Program-made: the position numbers and the translations under genes
In this document: positions 1 through 7,085 of the stretch, piece by piece
Layout of the letters: every line of letters begins with the position of its first letter
Position numbering within the stretch: the first letter of the stretch is position 1
The notes under the pieces: model-generated
The model's input: the letters and a program-made list of their open reading frames with translations, nothing else
The model's database searches: none
Told to the model about the DNA's origin: nothing
Assembly (NCBI GenBank): GCA_903858555.1
Contig: CAIOJG010000013.1
Span: forward strand, 1-24,711
DNA: 24,711 nucleotides
Direction of reading: 5' to 3'
From: Candidatus Magasanikiibacteriota bacterium
GTDB taxonomy: Bacteria; Patescibacteriota; Patescibacteriia; Magasanikbacterales; GWA2-37-8

Positions 1-5
1 AATTT

Positions 6-764
6 ATGCCTAACTTTAGCGACTTACTACAAAATCTCAACTTAAACGTAAAACAAATAGCTATTTTCCTATGTTTGGTAAAACTGGGTAAAACTACCGC
101 CTCCAATATATCTGGTGACTCTGGCGTTACTCGCACCCATGTGTACGACTTAATATCTGAATTAATAGTAAAAGGATTAGTGAGCGAGATTGAAGAACGA
201 GGAGTTAAAATTTATGAGGCTGTAGACCATGCCGGACTGTTGGCATATATATCTAGACAACAAAAAGAGCTACAGCAAATTAATAAAAAAATAGAACAGA
301 TGGCGACAGAGTTCAACCAACTACAGCTTGGACAACAACAAAAAACTAAAGTGAGATTTTTTGAGGGGATTGAGGGAGTGAAAAATTTGTACGAAGAAAT
401 TCGCCGTGATTTGGCCAAACAATCTGAACCGTCAGAAGTGATAACAATTTTTTCACCGGAGAAATTAAATAATTTAATCCCCGGATTTACTTATCTAGAT
501 TTTCCGACAGTTTCGATTCGAGCAATTATTTGCAAAGATGAAATGGCGCAATCATACGTTGATCAAATGGATAAAACAAAAAACAAGGTCAATTATAAAT
601 TTTGGCCAAAAGAAAAAGGATTATTTCCTACAGATAATATTGCTTGGTTAAATAAAATTGTATATATTGATTTGTCTGGTTATCCTTCAGGGATTATTAT
701 TGAGAATGAATCTATCGTACAAACATTTACTTTGTCTTTTGACGTGATTTGGAAAGAATTATAA
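6..764 (+). CDS. TrmB-family transcriptional regulator, single effector domain
   Basis: Predicted DNA-binding regulator of 252 residues. Residues about 5-70 form a TrmB-type winged helix-turn-helix, including the stretch GVTRTHVYDLISELIVKGLV. A glutamine- and lysine-rich coiled coil follows at about 75-110. The rest, from FFEGIEGVKNLYEEI onward, resembles the C-terminal effector domain of the family and has the same layout as one of the three repeats in the 511-residue regulator at 9183-10718. Archaeal TrmB proteins sense sugars, but the ligand here cannot be read from sequence. The ATG is only six bases from the window edge, so the promoter and any operator lie outside. No Shine-Dalgarno motif is visible in the few upstream bases. 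The gene runs convergently into a tRNA operon and shares a terminator with it. The family call is good; the regulon is unknown. Confidence 0.8.
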   Translation: MPNFSDLLQNLNLNVKQIAIFLCLVKLGKTTASNISGDSGVTRTHVYDLISELIVKGLVSEIEERGVKIYEAVDHAGLLAYISRQQKELQQINKKIEQMATEFNQLQLGQQQKTKVRFFEGIEGVKNLYEEIRRDLAKQSEPSEVITIFSPEKLNNLIPGFTYLDFPTVSIRAIICKDEMAQSYVDQMDKTKNKVNYKFWPKEKGLFPTDNIAWLNKIVYIDLSGYPSGIIIENESIVQTFTLSFDVIWKEL

Positions 765-770
765 AAACAA

Positions 771-801
771 AAAAACACTCAATTAATCTTAAGTGTTTTT
801 T
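771..801. terminator. Bidirectional intrinsic terminator
   Basis: A-rich tract, AACACT arm, AGTGTT arm and T-tract form a short hairpin that is symmetric in both directions. It lies between the stop of the TrmB-like gene and the 3' end of the minus-strand tRNA operon and can end both transcripts. Confidence 0.7.
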
Positions 802-829
802 ATTGTTGGTTTACTACAACCACCTATTG

Positions 830-902
830 TCGGGGTGACAGGACTTGAACCTGCAGTCTTCTGGTCCCAAACCAGACGCCTTACCAATTAGGCCACACCC
901 CG
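830..902 (-). tRNA. tRNA-Pro (anticodon TGG)
   Basis: A full cloverleaf can be drawn. The acceptor stem is CGGGGTG with CACCCCG, with the C1 start typical of bacterial tRNA-Pro and discriminator A at 830. The D loop contains GG, the anticodon loop is TTTGGGA (anticodon TGG) and the T loop is TTCAAGT. CCA is not encoded, so it must be added enzymatically. It is the last gene of the Ala-Phe-Pro operon. Confidence 0.96.
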
Positions 903-918
903 TATAAATTTTTACCTG

Positions 919-990
919 TGCCTGGAGTGAGGATCGGACTCACGACGCAAGGCTCTTCAGGCCTTCGCTCTACCACTGAGCTACCCAGGC
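919..990 (-). tRNA. tRNA-Phe (anticodon GAA), T loop with C55
   Basis: The acceptor stem is GCCTGGG with TCCAGGC (G7-T66 wobble) and discriminator A at 919. The anticodon stem-loop AAGGC, CTGAAGA, GCCTT gives GAA, phenylalanine. The D loop keeps G18G19. The T arm GTGAG, TCCGATC, CTCAC has C at position 55, where nearly all elongator tRNAs have T (pseudouridine). CCA is not encoded. It is the middle gene of the three-tRNA operon. Confidence 0.95.
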
Positions 991-1014
991 ATTTCCCTCG
1001 CTTAAAAAACCTTG

Positions 1015-1087
1015 TGGACCAATAGGGATTCGAACCCTAGACCCCCGCGTTGCAAACGCGGTGCTCTACCAGCTGAGCTATTGGCCC
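1015..1087 (-). tRNA. tRNA-Ala (anticodon TGC)
   Basis: The acceptor stem GGGCCAA with TTGGTCC contains the G3-T70 wobble pair that is the alanine identity element. The discriminator is A at 1015. The anticodon loop TTTGCAA gives TGC, the T loop is the standard TTCGAAT, and CCA is not encoded. It is the first gene of the operon, directly behind the promoter at 1106-1134. Confidence 0.97.
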
Positions 1088-1105
1088 TTAGTTTTGAACA
1101 GAAAT

Positions 1106-1134
1106 AATATACCACTAATTAACAAAATAGTCAA
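1106..1134 (-). promoter_or_regulatory. Promoter of the tRNA Ala-Phe-Pro operon
   Basis: On the minus strand, -35 TTGACT and -10 TATATT are separated by exactly 17 bases, just upstream of tRNA-Ala. It overlaps the divergent MgtC promoter. Confidence 0.75.
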
Positions 1135-1147
1135 TGCGTGATATAAT
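1119..1147 (+). promoter_or_regulatory. Promoter of the mgtC-like gene
   Basis: -35 TTAACA, a 17-base spacer and a consensus -10 TATAAT, about 22 bases before the ATG. The element is interleaved with the divergent tRNA promoter (1106-1134), so simultaneous polymerase occupancy looks impossible. Confidence 0.65.
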
Positions 1148-1168
1148 TAACAGCGTATAACTATTTTT

Positions 1169-1597
1169 ATGTACTATTCAATTTTTCCACCTCAACAAAT
1201 GACCTTTATCGGACAGATTTTATTAGCCGTTATTTTAGGTGCGGTTTTAGGGGTTCAGCGCGAACGCTGGGGTAAATCGGCTGGTCCACGCACCTATGCT
1301 TTGGTTTGCGCGGGAGCAGCTTTATTTACTATTTTATCCTTCAATTTCTTTGCTAATACCGCCATCGTAGCCGGTGCGGTAGTTAGTGGTATTGGTTTCC
1401 TTGGTGCCGGAACAATCCTGCACAAAGAAAATCGTATCGAAGGGCTCACCACTGCGGCCGGCCTTTGGATTGTATCCGCCGTCGGCATGGCTGTTGGACT
1501 ACAACAATATTTTCTCTCCATTGTTACTACTTTTATAATTTTAATTGTTTTGGTAGCCAATGATAAGTCTATTAAAAAAAATACTCCGGACAAATAA
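1169..1597 (+). CDS. MgtC/SapB-family inner-membrane protein
   Basis: A 142-residue hydrophobic protein matching the N-terminal membrane domain of MgtC/SapB. It has the family stretch LGAVLGVQRERWGKSAGPRT near residues 25-45, a second block GIGFLGAGTILHKENRIEGL near 80-100 and about four membrane segments. MgtC proteins are linked to low-magnesium survival and, in several pathogens, to modulation of membrane ATPase activity. Classic MgtC has an extra cytoplasmic C-terminal domain, which is absent; the short domain-only form is common. There is no Shine-Dalgarno motif; the leader is about 15 bases of AT-rich sequence. It is monocistronic: the stop is three bases before structured element A. 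The family call is firm; the physiological role here is not determinable. Confidence 0.88.
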   Translation: MYYSIFPPQQMTFIGQILLAVILGAVLGVQRERWGKSAGPRTYALVCAGAALFTILSFNFFANTAIVAGAVVSGIGFLGAGTILHKENRIEGLTTAAGLWIVSAVGMAVGLQQYFLSIVTTFIILIVLVANDKSIKKNTPDK

Positions 1598-1599
1598 GA

Positions 1600-1722
1600 A
1601 TAAAATAAAAAATAATCACATATAATTCCTTTAAGCGGATTTTGAGCCCGCTGGCGATACCCTGAGGCCTCGCGGCCGAGGAGAGCGAAAAGGTGATTAT
1701 GTGTGATTATTTTTTATTTTAT
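1600..1722. repeat. Structured repeat element A: conserved core in self-complementary arms
   Basis: The left arm 1600-1620 is a perfect reverse complement of the right arm 1702-1722 (21 bp, AT-rich). Pairing continues inward through two G-T wobbles and one bulge to about 32 bp. Enclosed is a core (about 1622-1700) nearly identical to the core at 12539-12618: an AGCGG/CCGCT hairpin, a GG..CC mini-hairpin and a CCTCG-CGGC-CGAGG hairpin. The outer arms share no sequence with those of the second copy. It lies three bases after the mgtC-like stop and 14 bases from the M50 gene stop, so it is in the 3' region of both convergent genes and could act as a bidirectional terminator. Which strand is functional is unknown, and I recognise no RNA family. 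Confidence 0.85.
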
Positions 1723-1736
1723 GAAAACTTATATAT

Positions 1737-2240
1737 TTATTTTTTTAAATAAATATTCCCTAACCAAAACAAAACAAATACTAGCAGCCAATCAATATGT
1801 AACTTCTTTAAAATAAATCCAATGTACAAAATTAAAATAAATGGATAACCTAAAATCACCAGTGGATTTTTAAACACACGACGATTAGCTAAAGCTAACA
1901 AGGCCTTATCATCTCCATCCGATGGAATCGCATGCAGACCGACCGCCACTCCAAAATACAACCATACCCAAGGACGCCAATCGTCTACAGTAAAATGAAA
2001 TTTTGCAAACGCAAACAATGTAAACAAAGTATTTACAATCAACGGCCCAATACTGATTAAAAAACCTTGAAAAAAATTATCTGGCTCCTCGTGTTCCACA
2101 TAGCCGGCCGTTTTTCCAAATTGAAATAGTTTTACTTTATAAACTCTCACCCCTGCGGTCAGACAAAAAAATGCGTGCCCAAGCTCGTGCATTGCCACTC
2201 CTGGAGCCGTCAATAAATCATAAATATAATATAGCCACAT
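1737..2240 (-). CDS. Small M50-type membrane metalloprotease
   Basis: A 167-residue membrane protein with the zinc-protease signature HELGH near residues 18-22, embedded in a hydrophobic helix. A later DGDD stretch (near residue 110) may supply the third zinc ligand, as the D of the NxxPxxxxDG-type motif does in M50 proteases. About four membrane segments are visible. M50 enzymes cut substrates within or next to the membrane. The protein is shorter than RseP-type members and lacks a PDZ domain. Its ATG follows the TAG of the upstream O-antigen ligase-like gene by one base, so translation is probably coupled. It is the last gene of a four-gene minus-strand operon that ends at structured element A. 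The substrate is unknown; an inactive or non-regulatory homologue is possible. Confidence 0.75.
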   Translation of the reverse strand: MWLYYIYDLLTAPGVAMHELGHAFFCLTAGVRVYKVKLFQFGKTAGYVEHEEPDNFFQGFLISIGPLIVNTLFTLFAFAKFHFTVDDWRPWVWLYFGVAVGLHAIPSDGDDKALLALANRRVFKNPLVILGYPFILILYIGFILKKLHIDWLLVFVLFWLGNIYLKK

Positions 2241-2241
2241 A

Positions 2242-3468
2242 CTAAATATAAATTACTGCTAGAATTATCCACCACAAAAAGCTTAGGTCATTTTTAAAAT
2301 ATGGCACATCTACCAAACCGTGCACCAGAAATACCACGAGCATCGAAAGCAATAAAGTGCCAAGAAGTTTTTCTTTTTTATAACTTAAATACGCCATCTT
2401 CACCGCCCACACATAACAACCCACAAACGCCAACATTGCGAGCAGCCCCGCTTCTGACCAAAAATTTAAAAAGATATTGTGTGGATAAATCAGCGGCTCA
2501 ATTTTTTTAAAGTCATTCACCGGTTTTTGGACCTTATCAAACCATTGTCTAAACCCGGCACCAGCAATAAAATTTTTAGGACTTTGAGTCAAATAATTCC
2601 AAGTGTACCCCCACAAAACCAAACGATTATTCCCAGAACGATTTTGCAAAGTCAGATTGTGACGCAATGGATATATGGCCAAGATTGCTATGATAAAAAC
2701 AGCGACTAAACCACCAACTACTTTTCTATATCCCAATAAAAATAAACCGACCAAACCAGCCACCGCCAAAGCCACCCAAGCACCTTCAGAAAAAGATAAT
2801 AATATTGCTATTAATGCTAATGCTAAAATCGCCGCGTAATATTTTTTTAAATTTTTATCTTTCAACCCATAAATCATCATCGGTACAATCGGCGCCAGAT
2901 ACAAACCAACTGCATTTGGACTAGTGAAAAATGAAGTAACCCGTCCATGCAAATCAATAATATCCTGTGGACGCAAAGTTGGCGAATAAAGATGTCCGGT
3001 TATTTTTTGGACAATGGCCAAGACAGAAATACTAACCGTCGACAAAGACAAAAACCAGATCAAATCATTTTTAGAAATATTTTTTCTTTGGCCAATCAGC
3101 ATCACAAAAAATAAAAACGGCTCCAAAAAGTAAGCCCGCCAAATTCCTAGAGATTTAACAATCTCACCAGACACCAAAATACCAACCGTAGAAAAAACCA
3201 AAAATGCCAATGCTAAATAACAAAAAGATCTCTGTTCTACAAAGAATTTTTTGATTTCCTCAAAATCTTTTTTTGAATATTTAAATACCCAAACCGCAAA
3301 GATGACACCAAAAGTCACTTCCAACAAACTACTTGGCAACGGACCTAAATTAAAACGAATAAAATAAGACGGCAGAAACAAAATTAAAATTTGTACTGCC
3401 GCCTTAAAATTCTTTTGAGCCAAAAATGCCAGAAGTGCCAAATAGATAACTATTTGTGCAAATAACAT
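2242..3468 (-). CDS. O-antigen ligase/polymerase-like polytopic membrane protein
   Basis: A 408-residue protein with roughly ten hydrophobic segments and the features of the O-antigen ligase/Wzy superfamily. These include a periplasmic-type loop carrying GNNRLVLWGYTWNYL and, further on, GAGFRQWF and YPHNIFLNFWSEAGL, the conserved PHN..L..W.E.G block. Family members join or polymerise lipid-linked glycans at the outer face of the membrane. In a cell that probably lacks lipopolysaccharide the product would more likely be a surface polysaccharide or glycoprotein glycan. The gene lies 8 bases after ahcY and 1 base before the M50 gene, so it is probably cotranscribed with them despite unrelated chemistry. 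No Shine-Dalgarno motif is seen. The superfamily call is good; ligase versus polymerase cannot be decided. Confidence 0.82.
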   Translation of the reverse strand: MLFAQIVIYLALLAFLAQKNFKAAVQILILFLPSYFIRFNLGPLPSSLLEVTFGVIFAVWVFKYSKKDFEEIKKFFVEQRSFCYLALAFLVFSTVGILVSGEIVKSLGIWRAYFLEPFLFFVMLIGQRKNISKNDLIWFLSLSTVSISVLAIVQKITGHLYSPTLRPQDIIDLHGRVTSFFTSPNAVGLYLAPIVPMMIYGLKDKNLKKYYAAILALALIAILLSFSEGAWVALAVAGLVGLFLLGYRKVVGGLVAVFIIAILAIYPLRHNLTLQNRSGNNRLVLWGYTWNYLTQSPKNFIAGAGFRQWFDKVQKPVNDFKKIEPLIYPHNIFLNFWSEAGLLAMLAFVGCYVWAVKMAYLSYKKEKLLGTLLLSMLVVFLVHGLVDVPYFKNDLSFLWWIILAVIYI

Positions 3469-3476
3469 AATAAGAT

Positions 3477-4883
3477 TTAGTAGCGATAATGATCGGCTTT
3501 ATAAGGACCGTTTTCAGCAATGCCCAAATACGAAGCCTGCTCTTTAGTAAGTTTAGTAAGTTTTACGCCAATTTTTTCCAAGTGTAAGCGAGCCACTTCT
3601 TCATCCAATTCTTTTGGCAAGCGATATACACCCAAAGCAAATTTTTTGCTCCAGAGTTCCAATTGAGCCAAGGCTTGGTTAGTAAAGCTACTACTCATCA
3701 CAAAACTTGGATGACCGGTGGCACAACCCAAGTTCATGAGACGGCCTTCAGCCAACATGTAAATTTCTTTTTTATTACTCAATACATATTTATCCACTTG
3801 TGGTTTGATGTTGATTTTCTTTACACCCTTGGCATGGTTCAATTTTTCTACCTGAATTTCATTATCAAAGTGACCAATGTTACAAACAATCGCTTGGTCT
3901 TTCATTTTAAGCATGTGTTCTAGACGCACGATATCTTTGTTGCCAGTCGCGGTCACATAGATATCCGCTGTTCCCAAAGTTTCTTCAATAGTCTTTACTT
4001 CATAACCTTCCATCGCTGCCTGCAAGGCACAGATTGGATCAACTTCAGTCACTACCACACGGCAACCCTGTCCACGTAGCGCTTGAGCACAACCCTTGCC
4101 CACATCGCCATAGCCACAAACCACCGCAAGCTTTCCGCCAAGCATTACATCCATGGCGCGATTCAAACCATCTACGATGGAATGACGGCAACCGTAGACG
4201 TTATCAAATTTACTCTTGGTTACGGAGTCATTTACATTGATAGCTGGAAATAATAATTTTCCTTCTTTAAACAATTGATACAAACGATGTACACCGGTAG
4301 TAGTTTCTTCAGAAACACCTTTAATTTTTTTCGCCACGTTGGTCCAACGTTCTTTATTTTTTGGATATTCCAATTTCAAAAGTTTCATCATCTCGCGATA
4401 ATCTTCACCTTCTTTAGAATAATCTTTAGTCAAAAGTTTTGGATTTTTTTCTACTTCTGCTCCTTTGTGGATTAACATCGTAGCGTCACTACCATCATCC
4501 ACAATCAAATCCGGACCACTGCCATTTCCAAAATCCAAGGCGCGTTCAGTACACCACCAGTACTCTTCCAAAGTTTCACCCTTCCATGCAAACACCGGCA
4601 CACCAGCTTTGGCGATAGCGGCGGCGGCATGATCTTGAGTAGAAAAAATATTACATGATACCCAGCGCACTTTTGCACCAAGCTCTACCAAGGTCTCAAT
4701 CAAAACGGCGGTCTGAATAGTCATGTGTAAAGAACCCATGATTTTCGCACCTTTCAAAGGTTTTTTAGCGCCATATTTTTTACGAATAGACATCAAACCC
4801 GGCATTTCTTTTTCCGCGATTTCAATTTCCTTTCTACCCCATTCTGCCAAACTAATATCTTTTACTTTATAATCTTGTGTCAT
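3477..4883 (-). CDS. ahcY: Adenosylhomocysteinase (S-adenosylhomocysteine hydrolase)
   Basis: Hydrolyses S-adenosylhomocysteine to adenosine and homocysteine, removing the product inhibitor of methyltransferases. The 468-residue length fits the bacterial form with its internal insertion. Visible landmarks are the N-terminal GSLHMTIQTAVLIETLVELG, the substrate/NAD region NVNDSVTKSKFDN, the Rossmann motif VVCGYGDVGKGCA and the C-terminal KADHYRY, whose Lys and Tyr close the NAD site across the oligomer. It lies 6 bases after the adenosine kinase-like gene, a sensible pairing because the hydrolase equilibrium favours synthesis unless adenosine is removed. No homocysteine-using gene is in the window. 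No Shine-Dalgarno motif is visible. Confidence 0.97.
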   Translation of the reverse strand: MTQDYKVKDISLAEWGRKEIEIAEKEMPGLMSIRKKYGAKKPLKGAKIMGSLHMTIQTAVLIETLVELGAKVRWVSCNIFSTQDHAAAAIAKAGVPVFAWKGETLEEYWWCTERALDFGNGSGPDLIVDDGSDATMLIHKGAEVEKNPKLLTKDYSKEGEDYREMMKLLKLEYPKNKERWTNVAKKIKGVSEETTTGVHRLYQLFKEGKLLFPAINVNDSVTKSKFDNVYGCRHSIVDGLNRAMDVMLGGKLAVVCGYGDVGKGCAQALRGQGCRVVVTEVDPICALQAAMEGYEVKTIEETLGTADIYVTATGNKDIVRLEHMLKMKDQAIVCNIGHFDNEIQVEKLNHAKGVKKINIKPQVDKYVLSNKKEIYMLAEGRLMNLGCATGHPSFVMSSSFTNQALAQLELWSKKFALGVYRLPKELDEEVARLHLEKIGVKLTKLTKEQASYLGIAENGPYKADHYRY

Positions 4884-4889
4884 AAAATA

Positions 4890-5840
4890 TTATTTAATTT
4901 CTAATTTTTCTTTAAAAGTTTTTTCATAACGTTCGCCAAACTCGGCCATTGTAAATTTGTGTTCCTGTGTGCCATAACTTTCAATCGCATAACTTGCGGC
5001 TACCGCACCAATCTGACCACAAACTTTTAAGCTCATGCCCTTTTCATAACCCACAAAAAAACCAGCACGATAAGCATCGCCGGCTCCAGTTGGATCATCA
5101 ATAGACAGAGGCGGACAAACTCCCACTTCCACCACTTCCCCATCGGCTGTTTTAATTACCGATCCTTTTTCACCCAAAGTGGTAATTAAAAATTTAGTGT
5201 TTTTCAAAATCTCTTCTTCACTCCAACCGGTTCGATTTTCCATTAATTTTATTTCGTAATCATTACCAATAACAAAATCCGACATACTAATCATTTGCTT
5301 CATTTCCACATCGGAAAAAGCCGTCATTTGTTGACCAGGATCAAAAATAGTTTTAATTCCCATTTCATGACATTCTTTGACGTGAGCCATCATTACTTCT
5401 TTATCAGTTGGTGAAACAATTGCCAAATCATATTTTTCTTTTACTACTTCTGCTAATTTTTTATTTTTTGCTAAACCAAGTGGACCACCAAAAAAAGCCG
5501 TGATCTGATTGTCATCCGCATCGGTAGTGATATGTGCAGCCGCTGTATTTTGTTTTTCATCCACCAAAATATAATCGGTTTTTACACCAACACTTTTAAA
5601 ATATTCTAAATAATCTCGTCCATCTTTACCAAGCACCGAAACCAACAAAGGTTCTCCAGTGAGCAACTTCATGTTGTACGCAATATTGCCCGCCGTACCA
5701 CCCCAACTACGTTCTAGTTTGTCTACCATAAAGCAGACATTGAGAATATGTAGTTGATCGGGCATAATATGATTTTTAAAACTGTCAGGAAAGTTCATGA
5801 TTTGATCATAAACCAATGACCCAGATACCAAAATTGCCAT
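4890..5840 (-). CDS. PfkB-family sugar/nucleoside kinase, probable adenosine kinase
   Basis: A 316-residue ribokinase-fold kinase. The N-terminal part has the glycine-rich WGGTAGNIAYNMKLL block (PfkB signature 1) and the C-terminal part has DDPTGAGDAYRAGFF, with the catalytic Asp and anion hole (signature 2). The form DPTGAGDAYRAG is typical of the prokaryotic adenosine kinase-like subgroup. Position directly before ahcY supports adenosine as substrate: AMP formation would pull the hydrolase forward. Other PfkB substrates cannot be excluded by eye. The start codon lies inside a perfect 12-bp inverted repeat (5833-5867), which suggests control at initiation. It is the first gene of the operon with ahcY, the O-antigen ligase-like gene and the M50 gene. 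Confidence 0.85.
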   Translation of the reverse strand: MAILVSGSLVYDQIMNFPDSFKNHIMPDQLHILNVCFMVDKLERSWGGTAGNIAYNMKLLTGEPLLVSVLGKDGRDYLEYFKSVGVKTDYILVDEKQNTAAAHITTDADDNQITAFFGGPLGLAKNKKLAEVVKEKYDLAIVSPTDKEVMMAHVKECHEMGIKTIFDPGQQMTAFSDVEMKQMISMSDFVIGNDYEIKLMENRTGWSEEEILKNTKFLITTLGEKGSVIKTADGEVVEVGVCPPLSIDDPTGAGDAYRAGFFVGYEKGMSLKVCGQIGAVAASYAIESYGTQEHKFTMAEFGERYEKTFKEKLEIK

Positions 5841-5894
5841 ATTAAATAGTTAATATAATATGGCAATACTACCAAATAAATTTAGTTTTGTCTA
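5833..5894 (-). promoter_or_regulatory. Promoter and inverted-repeat operator of the adenosine kinase/ahcY operon
   Basis: On the minus strand a possible promoter reads TAGACA, 17 bases, TAGTAT (5889-5894 and 5866-5871). A perfect inverted repeat, ATTGCCATATTA at 5833-5844 and TAATATGGCAAT at 5856-5867, spans from the -10 region through the start codon (5838-5840). If transcription starts as predicted, most of one arm is not transcribed and the repeat acts as a DNA operator. With an upstream start it would be an mRNA hairpin burying the AUG. Confidence 0.6.
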
Positions 5895-5903
5895 CTCGCC
5901 AGC

Positions 5904-5932
5904 TTGTTAAAAATACTTAAAGAATATATACT
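5904..5932 (+). promoter_or_regulatory. Promoter of the riboflavin kinase-like gene
   Basis: TTGTTA, a 17-base spacer and TATACT, ending only nine bases before the ATG at 5942. A start about seven bases after the -10 would give a nearly leaderless mRNA. Confidence 0.65.
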
Positions 5933-5941
5933 TAATGACAT

Positions 5942-6301
5942 ATGAAAATTGACATAACCTACACTATTATTGGCACCGTTCTACCGGGGATGAAAAAAGG
6001 CACGGGACTCGGAGCTAGCACGGCCAATCTAGATATTGCTCTCGCCAAAGATCTACCTCCGGGTTTATACACCGCCGACGTCAAAATAGGACAAAAAGAA
6101 TTTGCCGGATTGCTATATTATGGGTATAATTCCCTTAGCAAAACCGACTGTCTAGAAGCCCACATCTTCAATTTTTCCGAAAATATCTACGGCCAAGAAA
6201 TAGAAATCATCACCAAACGTTTCTTGAGAGAACCGATAAAATTTAAAAACAGAGAAGAAATGATGGAGCAAATTAAAAAAGATGTTGAATTATCAAAATA
6301 A
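5942..6301 (+). CDS. Stand-alone riboflavin kinase-like domain protein
   Basis: 119 residues that align over their whole length with the riboflavin kinase half of bifunctional RibF. An N-terminal G-V-xx-G-xx-GT-xLG-x-STANL block corresponds to the GRxLGFPTANL motif. PPGLYTADV follows, then EAHIFNF with the presumed catalytic Glu, YGQEIEI, and FLREPIKF followed by EEMMEQIKKD near the C terminus. Riboflavin kinase makes FMN from riboflavin and ATP. The FAD synthetase half is absent, so this protein alone would make FMN only. The FPT of the usual motif is changed to AST, so activity is likely but not certain. The next gene starts one base after its stop. No Shine-Dalgarno motif is present and the message may be nearly leaderless. 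Confidence 0.8.
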   Translation: MKIDITYTIIGTVLPGMKKGTGLGASTANLDIALAKDLPPGLYTADVKIGQKEFAGLLYYGYNSLSKTDCLEAHIFNFSENIYGQEIEIITKRFLREPIKFKNREEMMEQIKKDVELSK

Positions 6302-6302
6302 T

Positions 6303-6722
6303 ATGCCTGAAACATTAGGATCAGAAGTAGAAGGAGCGGCAGATTTTAAAATGCCAGATGATGAGAGTGAAGAAGTTTTAGAAACTTCTGGGAAAATTAC
6401 AGATCTTTTGCCAAAATTGGCTGAGAAATTAAAATTGTTTGGGGCCACTGAAGACAGCCTCAAAAAAACACTAATTGGAAGAATAAGAAATAGCTACGAC
6501 GGAGGTGCTCCTAAAGTCGGAGACCCATTTTTAGACAGCGCTATCTTTAGAGATCTAAACATTGATGCCGAGTCTGGCAGAGTGACTTTTCATCTAGTAT
6601 ATCAATTTAGATACAAAGACAACAATCGAACTTGTGAATTAAATTTCATGAAAATTAACCATAATGGCCAAGAAGTAAGAACTCCTTTTTGGAGTGTACA
6701 TACTCCAATGAAAAAAACCTAA
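6303..6722 (+). CDS. Hypothetical protein, acidic N terminus
   Basis: I do not recognise this 139-residue protein. The ATG at 6303 is preferred over an in-frame ATG at 6282, because the latter lies inside the riboflavin kinase-like gene, whereas 6303 follows that gene's TAA by one base. The first 35 residues are rich in Glu and Asp and probably disordered. A helical, Lys- and Leu-rich stretch follows at about 38-60. The C-terminal part (from SGRVTFHLVYQFRYK) alternates hydrophobic and polar residues and looks like a small beta-rich domain. No signal peptide or membrane segment is visible. It is probably cotranscribed with the upstream gene. The rpsT promoter starts about 20 bases after the stop. 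Confidence 0.7.
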   Translation: MPETLGSEVEGAADFKMPDDESEEVLETSGKITDLLPKLAEKLKLFGATEDSLKKTLIGRIRNSYDGGAPKVGDPFLDSAIFRDLNIDAESGRVTFHLVYQFRYKDNNRTCELNFMKINHNGQEVRTPFWSVHTPMKKT

Positions 6723-6743
6723 AGGTATCAGCGGCTTAAATAG

Positions 6744-6772
6744 TTGACAAAACCCCAAATAAATGGTAATAT
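6744..6772 (+). promoter_or_regulatory. Promoter of rpsT
   Basis: Consensus -35 TTGACA, exactly 17 bases, -10 TAATAT, followed by an AT-rich leader of about 33 bases to the ATG. This is one of the strongest promoters in the window, as expected for a ribosomal protein. Confidence 0.8.
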
Positions 6773-6811
6773 AGTCTCGCTCTCAATTTAATAATCAACT
6801 TTTAAAATACT

Positions 6812-7069
6812 ATGCCTAATAAGCAAAATGCTAAAAAAGCTTTGCGCCAAGCCATCAAACGCGCCGCTTTAAACAAAACCCGCAAAGAAGCTTACAAGAA
6901 AGCTACTAAAGCCACTTTGAAAACTACTGTTGCTGCCGAAGCTAAAAAATTGGCTACAGTCGCTCAACAAGCTTTGGACAAAGCAGTAAAGCACGGCACT
7001 ATCAAAAAGAACACTGCCGCTCGCAAATTGTCCCGCTTGATGAAAAAAGTAAACAAACTTGGCAAATAA
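6812..7069 (+). CDS. rpsT: 30S ribosomal protein S20
   Basis: An 85-residue, strongly basic, Ala- and Lys-rich all-helical protein with the S20 pattern: NAKKALRQAIKRAALNKTRK at the N terminus and GTIKKNTAARKLSRLMKKVN at the C terminus. The length is normal for the family (about 85-90). S20 binds 16S rRNA early in small-subunit assembly. It is a single-gene unit with its own promoter (6744-6772) and terminator (7086-7113). There is no Shine-Dalgarno motif before the ATG, although ribosomal protein genes are highly expressed, which shows that the AT-rich genes here start translation in another way. Confidence 0.97.
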   Translation: MPNKQNAKKALRQAIKRAALNKTRKEAYKKATKATLKTTVAAEAKKLATVAQQALDKAVKHGTIKKNTAARKLSRLMKKVNKLGK

Positions 7070-7085
7070 TAACAAATTGATATAT

